NCBI GenBank assembly: GCA_040755975.1
Contig: JBFLZY010000073.1
Coordinates: 1-13,535 of the forward strand
Length of the DNA stretch: 13,535 nucleotides
DNA from: JAIMBK01 sp040755975
GTDB taxonomy: Bacteria; Bacillota; Desulfotomaculia; Desulfotomaculales; Nap2-2B
Direction of reading: 5' to 3'
Shown in pieces: positions 6,671 through 13,373 of this stretch. Position numbers and translations under genes: made by a program. How positions within the stretch are numbered: position 1 is the stretch's first letter; each line of letters opens with the position of its first letter. The notes beneath the pieces are model-generated. The model was not told where the DNA came from and searched no databases. It saw only the letters and a list, made by a program, of their open reading frames with translations.

Positions 6671-7693
6671 TCACGCCGCCGGGCCCCATTTCACCGCCGT
6701 CGCCACCCAGGCGTAACCAACCCCGGCGCTGACCATCACCACCAGGTCACCGTCCTTCACCCGCCCGCTTTCCAGAGCCAGTTCCAGGGACAGGATCTGG
6801 TCGATCTGGCCGATGTGGCCGTATTCGGCCAGGTAAATGGCCTGCTCCGGTTTTAAGCCCAGCCGGGAAAGGATGTAGTCGTGGGCCGAGCGCTTCATGT
6901 GCAGGATGCACAGGTAGCCGACGTCCGCCGTCGTATACCCGCTTTTGCGCACCGCCTCTTCAATCACCCGCACAAAATTGTCCATGGACACTTCTTCCAG
7001 GCGGTTCTTCATCCCCTCCGGGTCAAACACTTCCAGCGTATACAACCCCCTGGCCACCGCTTCGGGAGTCAGGGGCACTTTCGTGCCGCCGGCAATCACC
7101 CCCACCGCGTCGGCCAGGGACGGGTCGGTAATGACGTGGCTGCCCAAAACCTGGTTTCGCTTCAGGTTTTTCTGCAGCACCACGGCGGCTCCGCCGGCGG
7201 CCAGGTTGTACATAAAGCGCACCCGGGGATTTCGGTAGTCAATCAAATCGACGTTGCGGTAACCGCCGGCCAGCAGGACGGTATTCAGTTTTGCATCGGC
7301 AATCATTAAGTCCCGGGCCAGTTTTAAGGCCAGCACCATGGTCCCGCAGCGCAGCTGGACGTCGAAACTCCAGGCCCGGTTCGCCCCGACCCCTCCCTGG
7401 AGTTTGGTTCCCCCGGTTTGGACCAGGTGCTCCTTATACTCCTCGCCGATGTAAATAACCAGGTCTATCTCCGCGGGGTCCACCCCGCCTTTGGCCAGCG
7501 CCCGGCGCGCCGCCCGGATGCCCATTTCCACGGTGTGGTCGTCCGGCCCGGGCACGGTCTTGCGCAAGATCCCCAGTTTCTTTTCCACCACTTCTTGCGG
7601 CAGCCCGCTTTCCCCGGCAATATCGGCGCTGGTAAGGTAGCTGCCGGGCAAATATATCCCCGTGCTCCGAATGCCTACGGCTGCCCGATCCAT
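6671..7693 (-). CDS. 3-oxoacyl-ACP synthase III (KAS III)-like condensing enzyme
   Basis: 340 aa, ATG at 7691-7693, with AAAGGGGG about 14 bases upstream. The fold is thiolase-like and resembles FabH. The N-terminus VGIRSTGIYLPGSYL fits family starts. The nucleophile is predicted as C116 in SFDVQLRCGTMVLAL. H265 in LCILHMKRSAH matches the first FabH histidine (HQAN region). The third FabH position, Asn in YGN, is here H293 in AEYGHIGQIDQ. The C-terminal GVGYAWVATAV corresponds to the FabH glycine-rich end. FabH condenses acyl-CoA with malonyl-ACP, but this divergent form could instead make a beta-keto product from CoA thioesters or act as an acyltransferase. It lies between the 67-aa protein and the acyl-CoA ligase in one operon. 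General family sure; reaction unknown. Confidence 0.82.
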   Translation of the reverse strand: MDRAAVGIRSTGIYLPGSYLTSADIAGESGLPQEVVEKKLGILRKTVPGPDDHTVEMGIRAARRALAKGGVDPAEIDLVIYIGEEYKEHLVQTGGTKLQGGVGANRAWSFDVQLRCGTMVLALKLARDLMIADAKLNTVLLAGGYRNVDLIDYRNPRVRFMYNLAAGGAAVVLQKNLKRNQVLGSHVITDPSLADAVGVIAGGTKVPLTPEAVARGLYTLEVFDPEGMKNRLEEVSMDNFVRVIEEAVRKSGYTTADVGYLCILHMKRSAHDYILSRLGLKPEQAIYLAEYGHIGQIDQILSLELALESGRVKDGDLVVMVSAGVGYAWVATAVKWGPAA

Positions 7694-7732
7694 ACTTCTG
7701 GATTTTGCCCCCTTTCTTAAAAATTCCCTGTT

Positions 7733-7936
7733 TCATAATGGAACGGCCGGGTCTTTTTGAAGGTGGTTTTCCTCTTTGGTTACTTCCTGCAACAGGGAAG
7801 CGATTGCCTCCGGATCGGCCAGGCGGTACACGCGACCGCTCTGGACGTGTTCAACGGTAATATTCCAGGGGATCTGCTCGTTATCCGGTTCGTGGATTAA
7901 CCGCACCAGGAAAGAAGCTACCAGCCGCCGCGCCAA
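7733..7936 (-). CDS. Conserved small protein of unknown function, 67 aa
   Basis: I choose the TTG at 7934-7936 because AGGGAGGAAGGGCAAG sits directly before it; the frame stays open to 8002, but that upstream part has no such site. The product starts MARRLVASFLVRLIHEP and contains PWNITVEHVQSGRVYRL, followed by an acidic helix. Small proteins with a pattern of FLVRL...W...V-HVQSG occur widely in bacteria as far as I recall, but I know of no function. No signal peptide, membrane segment or carrier-protein DSL motif is visible, so it is not an acyl carrier protein. It precedes the KAS III-like gene by 39 bases and is the first gene of the operon. The coding call rests on the ribosome binding site, operon position and recalled motif. 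Confidence 0.65.
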   Translation of the reverse strand: MARRLVASFLVRLIHEPDNEQIPWNITVEHVQSGRVYRLADPEAIASLLQEVTKEENHLQKDPAVPL

Positions 7937-8018
7937 CTTGCCCTTCCTCCCTAAGCAAAGATTTCCCGCAAAGGTGCTGTGAGGTAAAGGATTCAAAAAC
8001 AAAGAAATTGGGAATTAG

Positions 8019-8063
8019 TTAAAAATTTAAATAAAAAATGCTATCACCGGTTAAGATGATAGC
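8019..8063 (-). terminator. Intrinsic terminator of the MalT/BTAD regulator gene
   Basis: On the - strand, GCTATCA and TGATAGC form a perfect 7-bp stem (8057-8063 with 8040-8046) around a 10-base loop, followed by ATTTTTTATTTAAATTTTT. The structure lies about 150 bases after the regulator stop, with repeat copy B in between, and before the 67-aa protein gene. It therefore separates the regulator transcript from the transport operon, which should have its own promoter between about 7937 and 8018. I could not pick a convincing -35/-10 pair there. Confidence 0.75.
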
Positions 8064-8070
8064 AGAGATA

Positions 8071-8092
8071 AGTTACTCACCAGTTACACACC
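8071..8092. repeat. Short tandem duplication, 11-bp unit
   Basis: AGTTACTCACC (8071-8081) is followed directly by AGTTACACACC (8082-8092), differing at one base. It sits just outside the left end of dispersed repeat copy B. Copy A also carries a short tandem duplication on this side, although the unit sequence is different. Confidence 0.6.
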
Positions 8093-8094
8093 GC

Positions 8095-8210
8095 CCTGAA
8101 AACAATCCTTTGCCCGCTGTTCGTTTGCCGTCGCTCCGATGCTTCGGGCAAATCGAACGGCGGGCCGGCAGTTTTCATTCTCTGTTGGTGTCGCAAAAAA
8201 GCGGCATGGG
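8095..8210 (-). repeat. Dispersed hairpin-containing repeat, copy B
   Basis: This 116-bp stretch matches 1444-1550 in the same orientation at about 87% identity by eye, with nine extra bases in the hairpin loop. The stem pairs CCCGCTGTTCGTTTGCC (8113-8129) with GGCAAATCGAACGGCGGG (8147-8164) with a single bulged base. The larger loop contains a small CCGA-TGCT-TCGG hairpin of its own. The repeat ends three bases from the regulator stop codon and so lies in its 3' untranslated region, before the intrinsic terminator. The shared placement directly after a - strand gene in both copies is notable. Confidence 0.82.
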
Positions 8211-8212
8211 AT

Positions 8213-11200
8213 CTACCAAGTCAAAAGCTTTTGGGCCAGCTTTTTATAAAGCCCCGCCGTTTTTCCCGAAGGGTTTACCCCCAGCTCTTCTTTCAACACA
8301 GCCGCGCATTTCTTGTAGACGCGGGTAACCATGGCCCCGTTGTTGAGTTTACCGTAGCAAAGCATCTGCAAACGGTAGGCTTCCTCCCAGCAATTGTCCT
8401 TTTCCAAAATCTTCTCCGCCGCTTTCAGGCAGCCGGCGTAATCCCCCCGCCTGGCCAGCAGTTTGGCCAGCAGCTCCAGCGCGCGGATGTAAAGCACGGC
8501 CAAGCGCTCTCGCTCCTCCAGGCACCACTCGTCCTGGAACACCCCCTGCAGGTAATCCCCCTCATATAGCTCCAGGGCCCGTTTCAACTGGATTTCCGCC
8601 TGCTCCGGCCACTGGGCCGCCACCTTTTGCGCGCGCGCCACCAGGTTTTCAAACTCTTCCGCATCCAGCCAGAAACCGGAGGCCAGATTGAAATAATAAG
8701 CCGCGCCCTCGCGCTGGATGAAAAAGGAAGGGCTGCGCGGCTGCCGGCCGGGTTCGAGCACATTCATCAACGCATTCAACGCCACTTTGAAATCCCGCAG
8801 GGCGGCCTCCGGCTCCGCGTCCTGCCACAGGTAAGCCATGATCTCCTCTTTGTGCAGCAGCTGGCGCCGCCTGGTCAGGAAAAGCAAAAAAAGGCGCCGG
8901 GCGCTTTCGCGCCGCCATTCCGTAAGTTCAATCTCTTCTTCGCCGCGCCAGGCCCGGAACTTGCCCAGCGTTTGCACCTTCAAAGTATAGCCCACGCAGG
9001 GGAGGTTTTCACTGACCCCCAGTTTTTGCAACAGCCAGTCGACGTACGCGCGGCTGATCTCCCGCCTTTTTGCTTCGCGTAAAAGGGGAATCGAAGCCCG
9101 CCCGTCTTGAGCACCCAAAAGGGTTGCCCGCTGGAGCAAAAAATCGTACCCGCGCCCTTCACACAACTCCAGCAGCCGGGCGGCTTCCCGGCAAAATTCC
9201 TCCTCCCGCCCGTTTTTAAGCGCCACGTTCGTCAACCACCAGGCGGCGACCGCCTTGCCGAAGCTGTCCCCGCACCGGGAGAACATTTCCGCGGCTTTGG
9301 CCAGATAGCTCTCGGCCTCGGCGAACAGCTGGCAGTTTGCCGCGGCCGCTCCCAGGCAATGATGAAGAACGGCGGTAAACCACCGGTCCTTGACCTGTTC
9401 AGTTACCGCAATCCCTTCTAAGCCGCAGCGCTTCGCCGCCAGCCAGTCCTGGAGGAGGCCGTGCACCAGGCACTGCCCCATCAAAACTTCCGTCCTGCCG
9501 CGGATGACGCCCAGCCGGTCGTTTAATTCCAGCGCCGCCTGGTAAGCTTCCCGGCAGGAAGGGGTCGGGCGACCATCGCGCACCAGCAGGGCGTGGCCCA
9601 GGCGCACGTAACCAATGGCTTCCACAAAAGGGGACTTTAATTTTTGACCCAGCCGGATCCCCTCTTCGGCGGCGACCACCGCTTTTTGGGCTTCGCCCAC
9701 GAAGGAGTAGCACAGGGAGAGCAAAAGCGGGGTTTCCCGAAAGGAAACGGGGGGGTGATAACCCTCCTTTTCCGCGGGCAGCCGGCTTTCCAGCAGCCTG
9801 ATGGCGGCCTCCAGCCGGCCCGTGCGCAAAAGCAGCCTGGCTTCCAAATTCCCCCGGCCGGCCAGGTGGAGCATCTCCCCGGCCAGCCGCTGATAGCGCG
9901 TTGCCTGCCGGGGCCTGCCCTGGTTAAGGGTGTTTTCAGCCAGAAGATTTAAGATTTCGGCCTTTTCTTCCGTCTGCTCTTCGTCCAAAACTTTATAGGC
10001 GCGCCGCAAGAATTTTTCCGCCAGCTCGGGCTGGATGGTATCGATGTAAACCTCCCCAAGCCCGCGCAGGGCCCTCGCCAGGCCGGGGCGGTCGCCGGCG
10101 GCCGCGCATTTTTCCTCCGCCGCCCGGTAAAATCCGAGGGCGGCCTGGTAATTGGAGGCCAGCCTTTCTGCTTCCCCCAAAGCAATGAGCAATTCCGGGC
10201 GCCTTTGCAGATCCGCAGGCAGTTTCTCTAAGCAGGAGCGCAAAAGCTGGATCCGTCCGCTGTGCACCAGGGCCATGCCCAGGCGGGAGAGGAGGCGGGC
10301 TGCATCGGCCCACTGCCGGCCCAGGAGGAGGTGATGAAGGGCTTCCTCTTCCCGGCCCTCCTGCAGGTAAAAGTATCCCGCCCGGCAGTGGAGGATTTCC
10401 CAGTCGGGCAGCCTTTTCCGGGCTTCCCGGCGCAGGAAATTCCGGAAAAGATTGTGATACCGGTAAAGACCTTCGTCGCACTCGGTCAAAAAAAGACCTT
10501 TCTCGACCGCCCGCTGGATCAGCCGGGGGGCGAATTCCGCCCCGATTACCGCAGCGCAGGCGGGGGCGCTGACGTATTCCAAAACCGAGGACTTCAGCAA
10601 AAAAGACTGCAGGTCGGCTTCCTGCCGCTCCAGGACTTCCAGCGCCAGAAAATCAAACAAGGCGCTTAAATTGCTGCTTTCCACGGCCTCCAGGGAAAAA
10701 TGGGTGCCCTCTTGCATCCCTTTTCCGATCAACTTTAAGGCCATCACCCAGCCTTCGCTGGACTGGTAAATGCGCAGGGCGTCATCCCTGGTTAAACGCC
10801 GGTTTCCCGTCTGCGCCAGGTAGTCGTATACTTCCTGGGCGGAAAAGGCCAGGTCTTTTTCTTCGATAAGCAGCCTTTCCCCCCTGGGCGCCAAACGGCA
10901 AACCTCCGGAAGAGTTACCTTTTCCCGGGAAAGGATGACCACCCGCAGCCAGCCGGGCTTGCCGGCCAAAAAACGATCGAAAAAGGAACAAACCTCCTGC
11001 TCCTTGCTCATGAAATGCCAGTCGTCCACCACCAGAACGCCCGTTTCCCTTTCCTTCCCTTCCAGGCAAAAGAGCAAGAAGCCGAGGATTTTTTCCCAGC
11101 CGGACACTTCCTGGTCGCGCAAAGCTTCGGTAAACTGCTCTTGCAACCCCGGCAGGAGACCATCCAAGGCCGCGGCCAGGTAGCAGGAAAAAACGAAAGA

Positions 11201-11425
11201 GCCGGCGTCTTCCGGGCCGGGGCTGTACCAGCAGCAGGGCACGCGTAAAGAGGCCAGGCTCTGCGCCACGGCCGTTGTTTTTCCGTACCCCGCGCCGGCC
11301 TGGACGACGGTAACGGGGTAGGCCGCTATCCTGGCCAGTTTCCCGTTCAATTCCGGCCTGCTCCAGAGATCCGCATCCAGCCTGGGAACCGTCAGTTTAC
11401 TGCGCAACACGTTAACCGGCCGCAT
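8213..11425 (-). CDS. MalT-like ATPase / TPR / BTAD transcriptional activator
   Basis: 1070 aa from the ATG at 11423-11425, which has GGGAGGTGATC seven bases upstream; a 26-residue longer frame to 11503 has no such site. MRPVNVLRSKLTVPRL is the usual start of MalT-type proteins. Walker A is QAGAGYGKTT at about residues 42-51 and Walker B is VLVVDDWHF at 130-138, so this is a STAND-class signalling ATPase. Residues ~330-790 are helical and repeat-rich (TPR-like), likely for ligand sensing or oligomerisation. From about 813 an OmpR-type winged helix (KVQTLGKFRAW, ELTEWRRESARRLFLLFL, LLHKEEIMAYLW) is followed by a BTAD domain (about 923-1068) ending in VYKKCAAVLKEELGVNPS. No LuxR helix-turn-helix is present. 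It probably activates the neighbouring operon and/or itself; the inducer is unknown. Confidence 0.87.
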   Translation of the reverse strand: MRPVNVLRSKLTVPRLDADLWSRPELNGKLARIAAYPVTVVQAGAGYGKTTAVAQSLASLRVPCCWYSPGPEDAGSFVFSCYLAAALDGLLPGLQEQFTEALRDQEVSGWEKILGFLLFCLEGKERETGVLVVDDWHFMSKEQEVCSFFDRFLAGKPGWLRVVILSREKVTLPEVCRLAPRGERLLIEEKDLAFSAQEVYDYLAQTGNRRLTRDDALRIYQSSEGWVMALKLIGKGMQEGTHFSLEAVESSNLSALFDFLALEVLERQEADLQSFLLKSSVLEYVSAPACAAVIGAEFAPRLIQRAVEKGLFLTECDEGLYRYHNLFRNFLRREARKRLPDWEILHCRAGYFYLQEGREEEALHHLLLGRQWADAARLLSRLGMALVHSGRIQLLRSCLEKLPADLQRRPELLIALGEAERLASNYQAALGFYRAAEEKCAAAGDRPGLARALRGLGEVYIDTIQPELAEKFLRRAYKVLDEEQTEEKAEILNLLAENTLNQGRPRQATRYQRLAGEMLHLAGRGNLEARLLLRTGRLEAAIRLLESRLPAEKEGYHPPVSFRETPLLLSLCYSFVGEAQKAVVAAEEGIRLGQKLKSPFVEAIGYVRLGHALLVRDGRPTPSCREAYQAALELNDRLGVIRGRTEVLMGQCLVHGLLQDWLAAKRCGLEGIAVTEQVKDRWFTAVLHHCLGAAAANCQLFAEAESYLAKAAEMFSRCGDSFGKAVAAWWLTNVALKNGREEEFCREAARLLELCEGRGYDFLLQRATLLGAQDGRASIPLLREAKRREISRAYVDWLLQKLGVSENLPCVGYTLKVQTLGKFRAWRGEEEIELTEWRRESARRLFLLFLTRRRQLLHKEEIMAYLWQDAEPEAALRDFKVALNALMNVLEPGRQPRSPSFFIQREGAAYYFNLASGFWLDAEEFENLVARAQKVAAQWPEQAEIQLKRALELYEGDYLQGVFQDEWCLEERERLAVLYIRALELLAKLLARRGDYAGCLKAAEKILEKDNCWEEAYRLQMLCYGKLNNGAMVTRVYKKCAAVLKEELGVNPSGKTAGLYKKLAQKLLTW

Positions 11426-11474
11426 GCCGTTGATCACCTCCCGAAGTCCCGGGAATTTGGCCGCATTTACTTTC

Positions 11475-11503
11475 ACTTTAACCAAAATCGTTCCAAAAAG
11501 CAA
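11475..11503 (-). promoter_or_regulatory. Candidate promoter of the regulator gene
   Basis: On the - strand TTGCTT (11498-11503) and TAAAGT (11475-11480) are separated by exactly 17 bases. They match the housekeeping consensus at 3 of 6 and 4 of 6 positions. The ATG lies about 50 bases downstream. Two direct repeats lie directly upstream of the -35 element. This is a weak match, supported mainly by its position. Confidence 0.3.
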
Positions 11504-11514
11504 TGTTTTCGCCC

Positions 11515-11550
11515 CAACCGGCTACTTTCTTTTTCAACCGGTTGCTTTCT
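11515..11550. repeat. Two 16-bp direct repeats 20 bp apart (candidate operator)
   Basis: CAACCGGCTACTTTCT (11515-11530) and CAACCGGTTGCTTTCT (11535-11550) match at 14 of 16 positions, with a start-to-start distance of 20 bp, close to two helical turns. The second copy begins with the perfect palindrome CAACCGGTTG. They lie just upstream of the candidate regulator -35 element, where an activator would bind, so autoregulation by the BTAD protein is a reasonable guess. Confidence 0.5.
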
Positions 11551-11733
11551 CCGCTTCAGCGGTTTTGCCGACAACTCCGCTAATGCTGTAACCGCCCAGC
11601 AACTAGACTGATTAGAATTGTCTTATAAAATGCTATTTTCGATAGGACCCGCCCCATAATAATTTAGGTATATTTTCCCTAAAAAGAGAATAAATCCTGC
11701 TCGAATGTTAATAAACCAACGGGAGGTTTGCAA

Positions 11734-11817
11734 ATGCGCTTAAAAGACAAGGTAGCCATTATCACCGGCGGAGCCCACGGCATCGGTAAAGAGACGGCCC
11801 GTTTGTTTGCCCGGGCT
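11734..11817 (+). pseudogene. Short-chain dehydrogenase/reductase, 5' remnant only
   Basis: The ATG at 11734-11736 has GGGAGG at 11721-11726 and begins MRLKDKVAIITGGAHGIGKE, the classical SDR/FabG N-terminus with the TGGxxGIG dinucleotide-binding motif, continuing TARLFARA. After about 28 codons the similarity stops at GCCCGGGCT (11809-11817). The reading frame then runs through alpha/beta hydrolase DNA in the wrong frame to a stop at 11959-11961, giving a Gly/Pro/Arg-rich nonsense tail. A normal SDR has about 250 residues with a YxxxK catalytic site, all missing here. The start signals are intact, so the locus is probably still transcribed. Family call sure; the enzyme is dead. Confidence 0.8.
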
Positions 11818-12463
11818 CGACCGCTTTTCCCTGGTGGGGCATTCCCTGGGCGGCGCGGTGGCCCTGGCGGCCGCCCTGGACGCCGGCGCGGCGGTGGAGC
11901 GTCTCGTCCTCCTGAACCCCGCCCCGGCGGGAAGGTTCTTCCCTTTATCCAGGCTGGTTGATCCGGGCCTGTTCAACGGAACGGAATTTATTTTTCTAGA
12001 GCCGCCCCGAGACGGGGGTTTTCCCGGCCGGGAAAGCAACCTGCCTTGGCTCACCCGGGAACTGGCCCCCCTGCTCCGGAACAAAACCGGGCGGAAAATC
12101 GCCTTCAACCGGGCGGCGCTGGGGTCTCTGCTGGCCGCCGCCATGCCCACCGCCCCCCGAAACGATTTTTTCGAACGCCTGGTGGAAGACGCGGCCGCGG
12201 CAGATCCAAAAATCTTTCTTGCCTACCTGTGGGCGCTGCGCTCCCTGGATCTTTCCCCGCGCCTCCCCGGTCTGGCGACGCCCACTTTACTCCTGTGGGG
12301 GGATCTCGATACCGTAGTTCCCCTGCCTGCCGTCGTCCACCTGCAGAGCCTCCTCCCCCGCCGCCAACTGCAGATCATCAACGGCGTGGGCCACAGCCCC
12401 CAGGTGGAAAACCCGCCCCTGTTCGCCGATCTGGCCGGAGAATTTCTGCTTAGCCCCGGCTGA
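11809..12463 (+). pseudogene. Alpha/beta hydrolase, 5'-truncated
   Basis: The frame carries a hydrolase from just before its nucleophile elbow to a normal end. GHSLGG, with the catalytic Ser, comes about 11 residues after the junction. LLLWGDLDTVVP holds the likely acid Asp, and GVGHSPQVENP the catalytic His near the C-terminus. The preceding ~80-100 residues (first strands and the oxyanion-hole HG region) are absent and are replaced by the SDR start in another frame. A TTG at 11807 could begin a 218-aa product but lacks a good ribosome binding site and would lack the core strands. The gene ends nine bases before the convergent chemotaxis gene. Probably non-functional; the original may have been an esterase or thioesterase. 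Confidence 0.72.
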
Positions 12464-12472
12464 ACAATTCCC

Positions 12473-13297
12473 CTACCCCAGCAGCTTCCCGGCCAGTCCG
12501 GCGATCCGGCCGGCCATGTCCGCCATCTCTTTGACGGCGTCGGTAATGTCCACCACCTTTTTGGCCTGGTCTTCCGTTACGACGGGAATCTGCCCGATCT
12601 GCTCCGAGAGCTCGTCCAGGGTTTCCTGAATTTTTCGTATTTCTGCCCTTATTTCACTGCTGGACTTGCTGGAACGGGCAGCCAGCTTGCGGATTTCTTC
12701 CGCCACCACGGTAAATCCCCGGCCCTGTCCGCCGGCCCGGGCCGCTTCGATGGCCGCATTCAGTCCCAGCAGGTGGGTTTGGGAAGCAACCTCCTGGATT
12801 AATTTCAAAATTACACCCATTCCCTCGGTCCTGCTCCTGATCTCCCGGGCGTTTGTTGCCAGTTGCTGGGCCGTGGCCGAAAGCTGTTCAAATGAGGCGG
12901 CAAAGTTGCTGCTGTTAACGCCGATCGTCTCCAGGACCCGGGTCAATTCACCGGCCAACCGGTACAATTCTTCCTGCTTTTCCATGGGCATGACCACCGC
13001 CAGCGCGCCAACCAGCCTTTCCTGCTCGTGAACGGGCAGGCTGATCCCAATGTAAGGGAAACCGAAAACGCTTTTGTCCACCTTCCTGATCACCCGCTTG
13101 TTTTCGGTCAACGCACCGTCCAGAACACTGCCCTTTTTAACCGGATCGCCGGGCTGCAGGCCGAACTTCAACTTTGCCCCGTCCAGGTAGGCCAGGTATT
13201 TTTCGCAATCCGATATGCCGATGGCCGCTTCGCCGTCCCACAGACCGTGAAATACGGGCGCACAGTTGACCACGCTGGTCAGCAATGCCTCCGCCAT
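12473..13297 (-). CDS. Soluble methyl-accepting chemotaxis-type signalling protein
   Basis: 274 aa from the ATG at 13295-13297, chosen because TTTGGAGGTGAAG sits directly upstream and MAEALLTSVVNCAPVF is the family start; a 45-residue longer frame to 13432 has no such support. Residues ~1-110 form a small sensor domain (AIGISDCEKYLAY, PVKKGSVLDGAL, GFPYIGISLPVHE, ALAVVMP). A coiled coil with SFEQLSATAQQLATNAREI follows. The conserved MCP hairpin tip lies at about 167-209: EVASQTHLLGLNAAIEAARAG and GFTVVAEEIRKLA, which contacts CheA/CheW. No transmembrane helix or HAMP domain is visible, so it is cytoplasmic. The arm after the tip is short, as in this family of soluble receptors. Ligand unknown. 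A second receptor gene ends 76 bases upstream. Confidence 0.88.
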   Translation of the reverse strand: MAEALLTSVVNCAPVFHGLWDGEAAIGISDCEKYLAYLDGAKLKFGLQPGDPVKKGSVLDGALTENKRVIRKVDKSVFGFPYIGISLPVHEQERLVGALAVVMPMEKQEELYRLAGELTRVLETIGVNSSNFAASFEQLSATAQQLATNAREIRSRTEGMGVILKLIQEVASQTHLLGLNAAIEAARAGGQGRGFTVVAEEIRKLAARSSKSSSEIRAEIRKIQETLDELSEQIGQIPVVTEDQAKKVVDITDAVKEMADMAGRIAGLAGKLLG

Positions 13298-13373
13298 GAT
13301 TGGCTTCACCTCCAAATACCGTTTTTTGTTTAATAGATGGGGGCGGGCCAGTTTCATTCCCGGTTGCACCAGA

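Larger units (their letters stand above)
11426..11733. other. Divergent intergenic region, 308 bp
   Basis: This region lies between the regulator start (- strand) and the broken dehydrogenase start (+ strand). It contains the regulator ribosome binding site, a candidate regulator promoter (11475-11503), two 16-bp direct repeats (11515-11550), and nearer the + strand gene an AT-rich stretch with a 6-bp inverted repeat TTTAGG...CCTAAA (11663-11683). No credible small gene was found, and I could not choose a + strand promoter with confidence. Confidence 0.6.

Noticed and set aside
11426..11503. 26-residue N-terminal extension of the regulator
   Set aside because: GGAGGTGAT lies seven bases before the ATG at 11423-11425, and MalT-type proteins start at that position; the candidate promoter also falls inside the extension.
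11734..12463. Programmed frameshift making one SDR-hydrolase fusion protein
   Set aside because: Even with a frameshift both domains would be incomplete: no SDR catalytic site and no first hydrolase strands. A deletion scar explains the data better.
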